The notes under the pieces: generated by a model
Database searches by the model: none
What the model saw: only the letters and a program-made list of their open reading frames with translations
What the model was told of the DNA's origin: nothing
Program-made: the position numbers and the translations under genes
Part shown: positions 9,356 through 18,513 of the stretch, piece by piece
Position numbering within the stretch: position 1 is the first letter of the stretch
How the letters are laid out: each line of letters starts with the position of its first letter
From: JAFDVJ01 sp964487505
GTDB taxonomy: Bacteria > Acidobacteriota > Blastocatellia > Pyrinomonadales > Pyrinomonadaceae
NCBI GenBank assembly: GCA_964487505.1
Contig: CAZARD010000003.1
Span: forward strand, 1-64,000
Direction: 5' to 3'
DNA length: 64,000 bases

Positions 9356-11236
9356 CTAAGGAAGATTGAAGAACGCGACTGCGATGTCGTGATCCGAATA
9401 GCGTTCGACGCGGTTCGGGTCGTTCCGATAGATCTCCGGAAAATCGGCGTTCAGATGCGCGAACCCAAATCCGGCAACTTCCTTGCGAAAGGCCGGATTG
9501 ACCAGAAAATGGTCGAGCACCTGACTGTTCCCGCTGAACACGAACGAATAACGCGTGTCGGCGTTGATCAGATCGACCAGATTCACGAGATCCGGATCGA
9601 CCAGATCAGGCATCGCGAACCGCACCTCATCCTTTGCCGCCGGAGTTCCCTTCAAGGTCCCCATCACGTCCATAATTCCGTCGTTGAATTGATAGAAGTT
9701 GAAGTCTCCGACAAGCGCGATTCGCTCCGAAGGATTCGCCTTCTGCCGCTCGCTGATGAATTTGGCAAGGAACTCCGCCTGAAGCCGCTTCTTCATCTGC
9801 ACGAACTCGGAATCCTTTGGATCGGTATAGCCGCGGAACGACTTGAGATGGTTGACGATGACCGTGAACTCGTACGGCCCGGCGGCGGTTTTGATCGCCG
9901 CGCGGAGGAGAAACGGCGGACGATCGTTCAAATTGATCTCGTCTTTCGTCTCAGGATGCTTGAATTTCTCATCCTTTCCGAACTGCCTCGTTTCGAGCAC
10001 ATCGACACGCGACCGCTTGACCAGGAATCCTGAGTCGATCCCGCCCGGATCGTTGCCTTCAACAAGATAGGCTTCGTACTGCGGATTGGGCTTTCCGGCC
10101 GCCTCGCTGTCCTTGTTCACCGCTTCCGCGAGCTTTTTCAGGACCGGGAGACTCTCGCACTCGACGACTGCGACCACATCCGGATTGTTGAGATACATCC
10201 GGATCCCGAGCGAGATCTTCTTCAGACGGCGCGCGAAACCCTCGGAATTGATGATCGGCTCCTTTACCGCCGGATCGTCCGTGTCATCCATCAGGCGCTC
10301 GACATTCGTCGCCGCGATCGCGAACTGTTTGTCGTTCGGAACCGGCATCGCCCGCGCGCGAAGCTGCCCCGAAACCTCGTGTTTGCTGTCCGGATCGACG
10401 ATCACCGAATATGCACGGTATGCGTATCCGACGACTCCGGTCAGGTTCTTGACCGTCGAATATACGCCGACATCGATCGGCTGCGCCCCAAGCTGCGAGG
10501 CGCTCTCGATGCGCAAACGCTCGGGATTGCTGTCAAAAAGCGCCATCTTCGGCTGCTCCTTGCGCATCCGGTCCTTTTCCTTGTCCGTCGCCATTAGGAA
10601 GTCGTAGACCTCGAAACCGGGCTCGCGGAAGGTCCGCCGTGCCTGCGGGCCGTTCAGCACGCCGTAGAAGACGCCGTCCGAGACCGAGTTGCCTGTCGCT
10701 TCGTCGGCGCTTCCGTCGGTCGGGGCAGTGACCAAAAGATCGAGGATCGCGACGCGCATTCCCTCGTACTTTTCAAGTTGGTCGATCGAGTTCGGTTTGA
10801 AATCGTCGGCCGTCAGGACGATGGGCTTCGGGAGCGGGTTTCCCTTGGATTCGACGGCAATGAAATCGCGTCCCTTGGTCATCGCGATCTGGGTCGTCTT
10901 GAGACTGTTCGGATCGGCCAAAGGGGCGTATTCGTCGACGCGGCCGGTGATCGAAACGTAATTCCCGACGGTCGCCTCGCCCTCGGGTTCGGTCTTGGTA
11001 AAAACGAAGATCCCTTCCGACGTGTTCGGATTCGCGTCGATCTTGGCATCCGGCGTTTGAAGATAAAAGCCGTTCCGAACTCTTGCCGTCACGATCCCAT
11101 TGACGCGAACTATCTCGCCGACATACGCCGAGTAGTTCTTGTCTCCCTGAATGTCGCCGATTAGACGGTTCTTCTGCGCCGAACCGCTGACTGTCAGGAC
11201 CAATACAGTGAACAATCCGATAAAGATCTTCTTCAT
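9356..11236 (-). CDS. Exported endonuclease/exonuclease/phosphatase (EEP) family protein
   Basis: This 626-aa protein has a signal peptide (cleavage near SGSAQ, residue 20), an N-terminal OB-fold-like region (about 25-130; YVGEIVRVNGIVTA) and a C-terminal EEP catalytic domain. EEP motifs visible are NPDVVAVVECES (metal Glu), VGDFNFYQF, VLDHFLV and the terminal YSDHDIAV with the catalytic Asp-His. The layout resembles secreted nucleases of the ExeM/NucH type. Likely role: extracellular nucleic-acid degradation for phosphate or nucleosides; a phosphodiesterase acting on another substrate cannot be excluded. Confidence 0.88.
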   Translation of the reverse strand: MKKIFIGLFTVLVLTVSGSAQKNRLIGDIQGDKNYSAYVGEIVRVNGIVTARVRNGFYLQTPDAKIDANPNTSEGIFVFTKTEPEGEATVGNYVSITGRVDEYAPLADPNSLKTTQIAMTKGRDFIAVESKGNPLPKPIVLTADDFKPNSIDQLEKYEGMRVAILDLLVTAPTDGSADEATGNSVSDGVFYGVLNGPQARRTFREPGFEVYDFLMATDKEKDRMRKEQPKMALFDSNPERLRIESASQLGAQPIDVGVYSTVKNLTGVVGYAYRAYSVIVDPDSKHEVSGQLRARAMPVPNDKQFAIAATNVERLMDDTDDPAVKEPIINSEGFARRLKKISLGIRMYLNNPDVVAVVECESLPVLKKLAEAVNKDSEAAGKPNPQYEAYLVEGNDPGGIDSGFLVKRSRVDVLETRQFGKDEKFKHPETKDEINLNDRPPFLLRAAIKTAAGPYEFTVIVNHLKSFRGYTDPKDSEFVQMKKRLQAEFLAKFISERQKANPSERIALVGDFNFYQFNDGIMDVMGTLKGTPAAKDEVRFAMPDLVDPDLVNLVDLINADTRYSFVFSGNSQVLDHFLVNPAFRKEVAGFGFAHLNADFPEIYRNDPNRVERYSDHDIAVAFFNLP

Positions 11237-11349
11237 ACGTTTGAACGCCGACCGCGCGCGTCGGAATTTCGATGCAGCAAAGCACCTGCGCGAGACTGTT
11301 TTTTTGTTGAATCTAGCACAGCGTACCCGACGACGGCTAACCGAATCGA

Positions 11350-12591
11350 TCAGTATTGCCTAATGACGCTTCCGCCGGGTAGTGCGAGGACATAACTGCT
11401 GCGATTACCGCGATCGTCGCTGACCTCGACGATCGTCTGATTTCCGGGGGCTGAGATTTGAAGCAGAAAAGCGCCGTCGCCGAGTGCGAACGTCGATTTT
11501 CCCTGCGAGCGCACGGTCGCGCCCGGTTGCGTCTTCGCGCTTACGCGGTAGATCGTTCCGCCGAGCGATTCGACGTTCCAGTCGCGCACGGCTATCGCCT
11601 TGCTGTTCTCGCGCTTGATCACCGTAAACTTCCAATACGCGCTCCAGTTGCTTGCCTGTCCCGAGGTCGAAACGGCTTTCACACGCCAGTAGTAGTTCCC
11701 GGGCAGAAGCCCGCCGACGAGCAGAGTCGGATTCGTCAGGCCTTGCTTGTCGACGACTATCGCGTCCGGCGATGAGAATTGCGGAAGCTTCGAGATCTGG
11801 ATCGCGTAGACCAGAGAGAGGTTCACATCGGGGCTTTGCCAGCGGAACGTGACATCGGCGGCCCCGTTGAGCGCCGCGACGAATTGCTGGTCCGATGAGG
11901 GTGAGTTATGGACCGGCGGACCGAGAAGTTTTTCCTTCGTTCCGATCCGGCCATCCGTCAACGCCGCGAACTCGTTCTCACGGACGACGGTCTTTTCGCC
12001 GCCGACGGTCGTTTCGACGGCGCCGCGACTGATCCTGATCTCGCCGCTGTTCGATTCTTTGTTGATATCGAAACTGGCGTCCGTATCGGCCCCGATCCGA
12101 TTCTCCGATTCGCGGACCTCGACGACGTTCTCTGAATTCGCCGGCTGATCCTCCGTGCGGACGTTGATCTGGCCGTCGTCGAGCGTGACGCGAACGTTGG
12201 GGCCGCCGAAAAGCGAATTGCTGTCGCGGATAACGACCGTTGAGTTTGGCCGGATCGACAGCACGGACCCGTCGATCATCTGTATCTTCGCGCGGCCGTC
12301 GGCTTGGGTCTGGATCGTGTCGCCGGCCGAAACGAACGTCTGCCGAGTGACCAAGATCGTCTCGCGTGTCGCCGCCCGGATGATGCGGACGTCGCCCTCG
12401 AACGTAATGACCATCGCCGCATCCTTCGGCGCTTCGGGATTCTCGGATTTGCTTACGAAATCGCTCTTGACGAATCGGTATCCGCCGTAACCTAACAAAC
12501 CGAAAGTAAGAAGTATCGCGAGCAGGATGAACACCGTTCGCTGACGGATGTTCCACCATTCGACGTAAAACTTGCGATACTTTGGTTCCAT
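11350..12591 (-). CDS. Membrane-anchored FecR-domain protein with FN3-like C-terminal region
   Basis: This 413-aa protein has a short cytoplasmic N-terminus, one transmembrane helix (about 18-40) and a FecR-like domain (about 60-210) marked by VSAGDTIQTQADGRAKI and IRPNSTVVI. A FN3-like segment follows (about 230-330; LPGNYYWRVKAVS). FecR domains in anti-sigma regulators sense outer-membrane receptors, but many acidobacterial members stand alone, and no sigma factor is adjacent. It lies 17 nt after terC on the same strand. Role: envelope structural or sensory protein; the ligand is unknown. Confidence 0.85.
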   Translation of the reverse strand: MEPKYRKFYVEWWNIRQRTVFILLAILLTFGLLGYGGYRFVKSDFVSKSENPEAPKDAAMVITFEGDVRIIRAATRETILVTRQTFVSAGDTIQTQADGRAKIQMIDGSVLSIRPNSTVVIRDSNSLFGGPNVRVTLDDGQINVRTEDQPANSENVVEVRESENRIGADTDASFDINKESNSGEIRISRGAVETTVGGEKTVVRENEFAALTDGRIGTKEKLLGPPVHNSPSSDQQFVAALNGAADVTFRWQSPDVNLSLVYAIQISKLPQFSSPDAIVVDKQGLTNPTLLVGGLLPGNYYWRVKAVSTSGQASNWSAYWKFTVIKRENSKAIAVRDWNVESLGGTIYRVSAKTQPGATVRSQGKSTFALGDGAFLLQISAPGNQTIVEVSDDRGNRSSYVLALPGGSVIRQY

Positions 12592-12608
12592 CGAGTTGCC
12601 GGGACCTT

Positions 12609-13655
12609 TTAGGCTTCAGAGGTCTCGATTTCAGGCTTTGGGAAGATCAGGGATAAGACGATCGACAACGCTATCGCAGCCACAACGACGCCGAGCGAGA
12701 TATTGATCACAGCCTGCTCGAATTCGTGATGCAGATAACGTCGGACAAAATCGGCGAAAGCCGAACCGCCGTCGCCGATTACCATTATCAGCCCTTCGGC
12801 AAAAAGTGGCAAGAGCATTTTTACGCCGATGAAACTGAGGACGAACGCCAGCCCGTACTTAAGGAAGTGGAATTTCTCGGCCATCCCGAGCAGAAGAAAG
12901 AAGAACGTGCGCAGACCCAGGATGGCAAAGATGTTCGACGTATAAACGACGAACCGGTCGGTCGTGATCCCGAAGATCGCCGGGATCGAATCGACGGCAA
13001 ACACCAGGTCGACGACATTGATGACGACCAGGACAAGCAACAGAAGCGTTCCGACGAGCTTCCCGTTTTCGTCGCGGACAAGGAAGTTCTCGCCGTCATA
13101 ATGCTTTGAGATCCTGACGAAGCGGGTCGTGAGCCGAACTACGAAATTCTCTTCCGGATGGAACTCCTCATCCTCGCGCAGCATCTTGATGCCGGTGTAA
13201 ACGAGGAATGCGCCGAAGAAATATAGAATCCAATGAAATTTTTCGACAAGTTCGGCGCCGGCGAAGATCATCACCATGCGCAGCACAAGCGCCATCAGGA
13301 TCCCCCAGAACAGCACCCGATGCTGGAATTTCTTCGGCACCTGAAAATAATTGAAGATCAAAAGGAAGACGAAGAGATTATCGACCGAAAGCGAAAGTTC
13401 TATCAGATACCCGGTGAGAAACTCCTTCGATTTGAAGAATGCGGCCTCCGAACCGTAGTTCGTATTTACGAACCAATAAATGAAGCCGTTGAAAAGCAGC
13501 GCGAGCGAAACCCAAACGACGCTCCACGAGAATGTTTCTTTCTTCGAGGGAACGTGTGAATTGCGGTTGACGATCCCGATATCGACGAAAAGCGCGATCA
13601 GCACGACGGCAAAGAAGAATATCCAAACCCAGACCGGGAACTCGACAGCATTCAT
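12609..13655 (-). CDS. TerC/Alx family integral membrane protein
   Basis: This 348-aa polytopic protein with about nine hydrophobic segments has the TerC signature LSVDNLFVFLLIF and a second acidic membrane motif, VFAVDSIPAIF. The family contributes to metal-ion (Mn, tellurite-linked) homeostasis, in part by metal export or metalation of secreted proteins. ATG 13655 is preferred; a TTG at 13685 would give a 358-aa form. There is no SD before 13655, but a promoter-like pair places transcription start about 2 nt upstream, consistent with a leaderless mRNA. I see no yybP-ykoY-type leader. Confidence 0.92.
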   Translation of the reverse strand: MNAVEFPVWVWIFFFAVVLIALFVDIGIVNRNSHVPSKKETFSWSVVWVSLALLFNGFIYWFVNTNYGSEAAFFKSKEFLTGYLIELSLSVDNLFVFLLIFNYFQVPKKFQHRVLFWGILMALVLRMVMIFAGAELVEKFHWILYFFGAFLVYTGIKMLREDEEFHPEENFVVRLTTRFVRISKHYDGENFLVRDENGKLVGTLLLLVLVVINVVDLVFAVDSIPAIFGITTDRFVVYTSNIFAILGLRTFFFLLLGMAEKFHFLKYGLAFVLSFIGVKMLLPLFAEGLIMVIGDGGSAFADFVRRYLHHEFEQAVINISLGVVVAAIALSIVLSLIFPKPEIETSEA

Positions 13656-13663
13656 AGGGGAAT

Positions 13664-13692
13664 AAGATACATTAGTCGAAACCAAAGTCCAA
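13664..13692 (-). promoter_or_regulatory. Sigma-70-type promoter of terC
   Basis: On the minus strand TTGGAC (13692-13687), a 17-nt spacer and TATCTT (13669-13664) precede the ATG at 13655. The expected transcription start is within 2-3 nt of the start codon. Confidence 0.5.
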
Positions 13693-13724
13693 AGATTGCG
13701 CGCGGCGCCGATGTCCCGTCACCA

Positions 13725-13753
13725 TTGGACTTTGCGCGGGTATCTGCTAAAAT
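13725..13753 (+). promoter_or_regulatory. Sigma-70-type promoter of the ppiD-like gene
   Basis: TTGGAC (13725-13730), 17 nt, TAAAAT (13748-13753) with a TGC extended -10. Its -35 region is part of a perfect 10-bp inverted repeat (CAAAGTCCAA 13683-13692 / TTGGACTTTG 13725-13734) shared with the divergent terC promoter. Confidence 0.6.
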
Positions 13754-13811
13754 CGCGGTTTGTCCCAACAGACAATTTTTCCAATCTTTTTAGTGTGAAG
13801 GGTATTTCAGG

Positions 13812-15812
13812 ATGTTAAAGTTTTTCAGTCGCTTAGAGAAGACCCGCAACTTCGTTCTCTTGCTCATCGGGGTTCTGATGATCCTCGGACTCGTCGTCGG
13901 CATCGGAAGTTCGAACCTTTTTTCGCGAAATTCGACGTCTGAGGGTTTGACGAACAGCACCGAGGCAGTCGCCAAGGTCGGCAGCGAAAAGGTTACCGTC
14001 GGCGAGATCGCGCGGATCAAACAGGGCCGCATGGCATCGCTTCCGACGAAAACGATGGTCAACTCGCTGATCGGCCAGCGCATCATCCGGGTCGAGGCGG
14101 CCCGCCTCGGATTCCGAGCGTCCGACGCCGAAGTGGCGGCCGAGATCCGCGAGCAAACGAAATCGCCGGACGGCACGCCGATCGAACTCAAGCGTTACGA
14201 ACAGTGGGCGGTTCAGAATTTCGGAAGCGTCGCCGAGTACGAGCAGTCGATCCGCGACCAACTGAGCGGCGACAAGCTTCAGGCTTTCCTGACTTCCGGC
14301 GTGACGGTCTCGGAAGAGGAAGTGATCAAGGACTTCCAGCGCAAGAACACGAAGTTCGATGTATCGTACGTCTCGGTCAACGCGGCGGAACTCGCGCAGA
14401 CGATCAAGCCGACCGATGCCGAGATCCAGGAATACTTTGACAAGAACAAGGCGAGCTACTACATCTCGTCGCCGCAGAAGAAGATCCGTTACGTCTTCCT
14501 GAACACGGCGAAGGTTGGCTCCAAGGCGACGATCACCGATGAGGAGTACAAGGCCGAATTCGAAAAGATCCCGGCCGACAAAAAGAAGAAGGGGGTCGAG
14601 GGCCAGCAGATCGTGCTTCGCATCCCGAAACCGGACTTTGAAACGCAGGTGATGGAGAAAGCGACGCAGGTCGTCGAGCGTGCGAAGAAGGACGGCAAGA
14701 TCTCCGAAGAAGCGTTCACGGAGCTCGTGAACGGATATTCGGAAGATGCTGCGAGTAAGGCCCGCGGCGGAAAATTGGCGGGGCTCGTGCGCGAAAATCC
14801 GAACAAGCCGACCGATCCCTATCAGCGCTTGCTCTCGATGCAGGAAGGCGACGTGACCGAGCCGATCAAGGAAGGCAGCGCGTTTTACATTCTCCGGCGC
14901 GGCAAGGAAGTGCCGAAGACGTTCGAGGATGCGAAGCCTGAGCTTGAGGTCAGTCTGCGCAACCGTCGCGGATACACGGCGACGGCCGAGCTCGCGCAAC
15001 GCGTTTATGACGATCTCAAGCAGACCAAGGACGTCGCCGCGACCGCGAAGAAATTCGCCGCCGAAGCGAATATGAATGCAGCGGAGATGGTTCGCGAGAC
15101 GCCGTTCGTCAAACCGGGCGACAACATCGAGAACATCGGCATCTCGCCGCAGTTCGAAGAAGGCATCAAGTTGCTTGAGAACGCGAACGATGTCGGCGAG
15201 AAGATCCCGGTCCAGAACGGATTCGCAGTTCCGCTTCTGGTCGAGAAGAAGGAGCCCCGCGATGCGACGCTCGACGAGGTCCGCAGCCAGGTAGTCGAAT
15301 CCGTGAAGCTCGACAAGGCGCGTTCGCAGGTCGAGGATATCGCCAAACAGATCGCTTCGGGCGCGGCGAATGCGGGAGCCCTCGCGGCCGCGGCGCAGTC
15401 GAAGGGCCTCAAGGCACAGGACCAGAAGGCTTACATCATCGGTTCGCCGCTCGGCACCGGTCCGTCGGCGTCGACCAACGAGGCGCTTGAGGATGCGGTA
15501 TTCGCGCTCAAGGCCGGTGAGGTCACGAAGGCGCCGCTTTCGGTCGGTGACAGTTGGTACATCGTCGGCGTCAACAAACGCGAGGACGCCAATATGGATG
15601 AGTTCGCGAAGCAGCGCGACACGCTGGTCCAGAGCATGGTCCAGCAGAAGCGATCGCAGGTTTTTTCCGATTACCTGGCAGCTGTCCGCCAGAAGATGGA
15701 AACATCGGGCGAGATCAAGATCTACCAGGCGGCTATCGATCGGATCGATGCCGCGATCCAACCGCCTGCCAATCCGCAGATGCCGGGCGGATTCCAATTC
15801 CCGGGACAGTAG
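13812..15812 (+). CDS. Membrane-anchored peptidyl-prolyl isomerase / foldase, PpiD-SurA type
   Basis: This 666-aa protein has one N-terminal transmembrane helix (about 14-36), a SurA-N-like helical chaperone region (about 45-190; NSLIGQRIIRVEAARLG) and parvulin-type segments: one about 280-370 (SEDAASKARGGKLAGLV ... FYILRRGKEVPKTFEDA) and a degenerate second one about 480-600. The architecture matches PpiD, a periplasmic folding factor held in the inner membrane. AAGG lies 9-12 nt before ATG 13812. It is divergent from terC, with facing promoters. A SurA-like secreted form is unlikely given the uncleaved anchor. Confidence 0.9.
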   Translation: MLKFFSRLEKTRNFVLLLIGVLMILGLVVGIGSSNLFSRNSTSEGLTNSTEAVAKVGSEKVTVGEIARIKQGRMASLPTKTMVNSLIGQRIIRVEAARLGFRASDAEVAAEIREQTKSPDGTPIELKRYEQWAVQNFGSVAEYEQSIRDQLSGDKLQAFLTSGVTVSEEEVIKDFQRKNTKFDVSYVSVNAAELAQTIKPTDAEIQEYFDKNKASYYISSPQKKIRYVFLNTAKVGSKATITDEEYKAEFEKIPADKKKKGVEGQQIVLRIPKPDFETQVMEKATQVVERAKKDGKISEEAFTELVNGYSEDAASKARGGKLAGLVRENPNKPTDPYQRLLSMQEGDVTEPIKEGSAFYILRRGKEVPKTFEDAKPELEVSLRNRRGYTATAELAQRVYDDLKQTKDVAATAKKFAAEANMNAAEMVRETPFVKPGDNIENIGISPQFEEGIKLLENANDVGEKIPVQNGFAVPLLVEKKEPRDATLDEVRSQVVESVKLDKARSQVEDIAKQIASGAANAGALAAAAQSKGLKAQDQKAYIIGSPLGTGPSASTNEALEDAVFALKAGEVTKAPLSVGDSWYIVGVNKREDANMDEFAKQRDTLVQSMVQQKRSQVFSDYLAAVRQKMETSGEIKIYQAAIDRIDAAIQPPANPQMPGGFQFPGQ

Positions 15813-15940
15813 CATTTGGGATCTGGGATTTCGGATTTCGGATTTGGGATTTGGATTCTCGGAAGCGGTTCCAGACATCAGGCCGCGGATAACACGGATC
15901 AGTCCGATTCGCGTCATCCGCGGCTTGATCCTTTGGGGTA

Positions 15941-15986
15941 ACGCAAATTGGTGCGAACGAAACAGCGGCTTCCATTCGGACAAGCG
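15941..15986 (+). repeat. 46-bp dispersed repeat, copy B
   Basis: Second copy of the element at 8795-8840, differing at three positions. Confidence 0.85.
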
Positions 15987-16088
15987 AATCACGTGACGTA
16001 TCTGTGTGGCTCCTTCCGCCACTAGTCAATCGCACCGAGTACGGCGCACATCCGCATTTACGCGATAAGATGACATTGACAGCGTTGC

Positions 16089-16186
16089 GCCACGGATTGC
16101 ACGAATTCTCACATATCATTCTGTGTTTTGTTCGCGAAATTCGTGAAATCCGCGGCAGAATTTTCCAAATGCGTAATCCGGGTTCA
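16089..16186 (+). repeat. About 98-bp hairpin repeat, copy 1
   Basis: Arms 16089-16107 and 16138-16156 pair at 17 of 19 positions around a 30-nt T-rich loop, followed by a conserved tail ending in an ATCCGGGTT word. A near-identical element is at 61362-61459. Confidence 0.85.
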
Positions 16187-16259
16187 ACAGCCGGAAGGGT
16201 TTGCTATCTGAAGTATCTGAAATCAGAGATATTAGAGACGCGAAATCGAAATTGTCCCC

Positions 16260-16276
16260 TGATCGCGTAGCGATCA
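16260..16276. repeat. Perfect 7-bp hairpin
   Basis: TGATCGC-GTA-GCGATCA, abutting the long palindrome that follows. Confidence 0.6.
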
Positions 16277-16279
16277 TTC

Positions 16280-16439
16280 GAATTTAGCCGTGGGTTTCAA
16301 CCCCCGGAAACCGAAAATCGTTCGATCTCGTCGCGTCAGCGACGATTGACTCAGATTAACTCAGCCGAATTCAGTCGTCGCTGACGCGACGCGAACCCGA
16401 ACCGCATCGGCCGGTGGGTTGAAACCAACGGCCAAATTC
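16280..16439. repeat. 160-bp nested palindrome (REP/BIME-like)
   Basis: The outer arms (about 16280-16307 and 16411-16439) are nearly complementary and carry GTGGGTTTCAACCC / GTGGGTTGAAACC. The inner arms are a perfect 17-bp inverted repeat (16329-16345 / 16375-16391) with the core CGTCGCGTCAGCGACG. This resembles REP-type extragenic palindromes mobilised in trans by RAYT transposases; no such gene is in the window. Confidence 0.75.
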
Positions 16440-16544
16440 ACGGCACCGCTGACGCGGCTGACTCCGGACAGCTTCGGGTGGACTCACGCGAGATCCAGAA
16501 TCGAGAATCCAAAATGGAACTGCGCTCCTTAGTCAAGAAGAAGA

Positions 16545-16577
16545 AACGGCCGTCGGGAGTTAATTCCGGCGGCCGTT
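16545..16577 (-). terminator. Terminator of the amino-acid permease gene
   Basis: Stem AACGGCCG (16545-16552) / CGGCCGTT (16570-16577). On the minus strand it is followed by TTTCTTCTTCTTG. Confidence 0.7.
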
Positions 16578-16601
16578 CAGATTGTCGCTACGAAACGCGG
16601 G

Positions 16602-18428
16602 TTACTTCGTGTGGTAATCCGCCCAGTGGGTCAGGAACCAGTAGAACATTCCGCACCAGAAGGCAAGATTGATGATCGATGCGACAAGTCCGATCATCCG
16701 GACCTGGGGACTCCGGACTCCCGACTTGTCCTTCTTCCCATACATCATCATCGCGACGAGTATGCCGGTCACGCCCCACGCGAACGAGCGCACGGCCGTG
16801 TCGAGCCAGGTCGTGTTTGGAATGAAGAATTCGACCTGCCAGATCGTCAGAAGGATCGCGCCTACGATCGCCAGCATCGCCGCGATCGGCGGATTGTAAT
16901 CGTGCGACCCCGAGGCACTGTCCACGTCCGATTCGGCGACGTTCGCCAGATGGCTGTGCTTGTAGCTGTACGCGAAGTAAACCACGAGCCCGATCGACAT
17001 CCAGACGATCAGACGCAGCCACGTGTCGAGCGGCAGGTTGTTCATCAGGAACGCGGCGACCCAAACCGTGAGCATCGGTATGATCGGCGACAGCGGCACT
17101 TTGAAAGGCCGGTGCAGCGTCGGGTTCGACGATCTGAGAATGATGATGCCGGTGCCGACGATGACGAAAGCGAACAGTGTTCCGATGGACACGAGTTCGC
17201 CGAGCAGATGGATCGGAACGAAACCGGCGAGAACCGCGACGATGATGCCCGTGATCGCCGTCGTGATATGCGGCGTCCGGAACTTCGGATGGATCTTCGC
17301 TGCCCATTCAGGGAGAAGACCGTCCTTCGACATCGAGTAGAAAACGCGGGGCTGCCCCATGACCATCACGACCATCGTCGAACTCAGACCGAGAACGGCG
17401 CCGATCTTGATGATCGTCGGAAACGCGATGAGAATATTGCCCATCGTTGTTCCGGCGGCCTGATCCTTGGCGGCGTCGATCGCCGTGGCGATCGGAGCTG
17501 CGGCGTTCGTCAAAAGCTTGTAGTCGACGAGGCCGACCATGATGCCCGAGACGAGAATGTAGAGCACGGTACAGATCGCCAAACTCCCGAGAATGCCGAT
17601 CGGCATATCGCGCTGCGGGTTCTTCGCTTCCTGAGCGGCCGTCGAGACCGCGTCAAACCCGATGTAGGCGAAGAAGATGACCGCCGCGCCGGTAATGATC
17701 CCGCTCGGGCCGAAAGGCATGAACTGCGCGCAACCGGCCGATCCCGGCTGGCACCCGATACCGAGATTGTTCATATTGACGAATCCGATACCGGCGATGA
17801 TGAAGAGCACGACGACGAGTACCTTGATGATCACGATCATCGTATTGAAACTCGCCGATTCCTTGATGCCGCGAATGAGAAGAAGCGTCACCGCGATCGC
17901 GATCAGAAACGCCGGAAGATTGAAGACGCCGACCCCGGCGACGCTGCCGTCGGCGAGTTTTATCTCGACCCCGGGCGGCGCGCTGAGCGAAAGCGGAAAC
18001 GGAATGCCGAGCGTGTCCCGGAACAAACTGACCACGTAGCCCGACCAACCGACCGCGACCGTCGCCGCGCCGAACGCGTACTCGAGGATCAAGTCCCAAC
18101 CGATGATCCAGGCGATAAACTCGCCCAAGGTTCCGTAACCGTATGCGTATGCCGATCCCGAGATCGGAACGCTCGCCGCGAATTCCGAATAGCAGAGCGC
18201 GGCGAACGCGCTCGCGATACCTGCGACGATCATCGATATGACGACCGCCGGACCGGCGTGTTTGCCGGCCGCCTGGCCCGTCAGAACGAAGATGCCGGTA
18301 CCGATGATCGCACCGATACCGAGCATCGTCAGATCCAACGCGCTAAGCGTCTTTTTAAGTGTATGTTCGCCGGTTTCCGCGGCCTCGGCGATGATTTTGT
18401 CAATTGACTTTGTCGCAAACAGTGACAT
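16602..18428 (-). CDS. APC-superfamily amino-acid permease, cationic amino-acid transporter (CAT) type
   Basis: A 608-aa inner-membrane transporter with about 14 hydrophobic segments. The N-terminal signature LGIGAIIGTGIFVLTGQAAG is the substrate/Na-binding GxG unwound helix of APC permeases; IGFDAVSTAAQEAKNPQRDMP is the helix 6-7 region typical of CAT/YfnA-like members. ATG 18428 (MSLFATKS) is chosen because AGGAGG lies 9 nt upstream; an ATG 9 nt earlier has no such spacing. It is the last of three transporter genes on this strand. The substrate (cationic or branched amino acids) cannot be settled from sequence alone. Confidence 0.92.
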   Translation of the reverse strand: MSLFATKSIDKIIAEAAETGEHTLKKTLSALDLTMLGIGAIIGTGIFVLTGQAAGKHAGPAVVISMIVAGIASAFAALCYSEFAASVPISGSAYAYGYGTLGEFIAWIIGWDLILEYAFGAATVAVGWSGYVVSLFRDTLGIPFPLSLSAPPGVEIKLADGSVAGVGVFNLPAFLIAIAVTLLLIRGIKESASFNTMIVIIKVLVVVLFIIAGIGFVNMNNLGIGCQPGSAGCAQFMPFGPSGIITGAAVIFFAYIGFDAVSTAAQEAKNPQRDMPIGILGSLAICTVLYILVSGIMVGLVDYKLLTNAAAPIATAIDAAKDQAAGTTMGNILIAFPTIIKIGAVLGLSSTMVVMVMGQPRVFYSMSKDGLLPEWAAKIHPKFRTPHITTAITGIIVAVLAGFVPIHLLGELVSIGTLFAFVIVGTGIIILRSSNPTLHRPFKVPLSPIIPMLTVWVAAFLMNNLPLDTWLRLIVWMSIGLVVYFAYSYKHSHLANVAESDVDSASGSHDYNPPIAAMLAIVGAILLTIWQVEFFIPNTTWLDTAVRSFAWGVTGILVAMMMYGKKDKSGVRSPQVRMIGLVASIINLAFWCGMFYWFLTHWADYHTK

Positions 18429-18513
18429 TAAGAACAACCTCCTGGGTTAATGAAAAATCGCTCGGTCGCCTCGCCCCACAGTTTGCGTATCAACACCGTA
18501 CGCGCGCAACCGC

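Larger units (their letters stand above)
15813..16544. repeat. Gene-free 0.7-kb spacer with several repeat families
   Basis: It contains GGATTT(C/G)-type units right after the stop (about 15813-15858), an inverted repeat (15878-15890 / 15916-15928, 12 of 13 pairs), 46-bp repeat copy B, a hairpin repeat also found at 61.4 kb, a small perfect hairpin (16260-16276) and a long nested palindrome (16280-16439). No coding region is credible. Confidence 0.75.

Noticed and set aside
13600..13811. yybP-ykoY riboswitch before terC
   Set aside because: The promoter is next to the start codon, so there is no room for a leader RNA.
13833..16022. Large minus-strand frame (729 codons) opposite the ppiD-like gene
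   Set aside because: A shadow of the real gene in high-GC DNA; the plus-strand frame has recognisable domains and an anchor.
16280..16439. Insertion sequence with terminal inverted repeats
   Set aside because: Only 160 bp, no transposase and no target-site duplication seen; a REP-like palindrome is a better fit.
16611..18407. Large plus-strand frame opposite the CAT-type permease
   Set aside because: Arg/Asp/His-rich composition typical of a shadow of a membrane protein gene.
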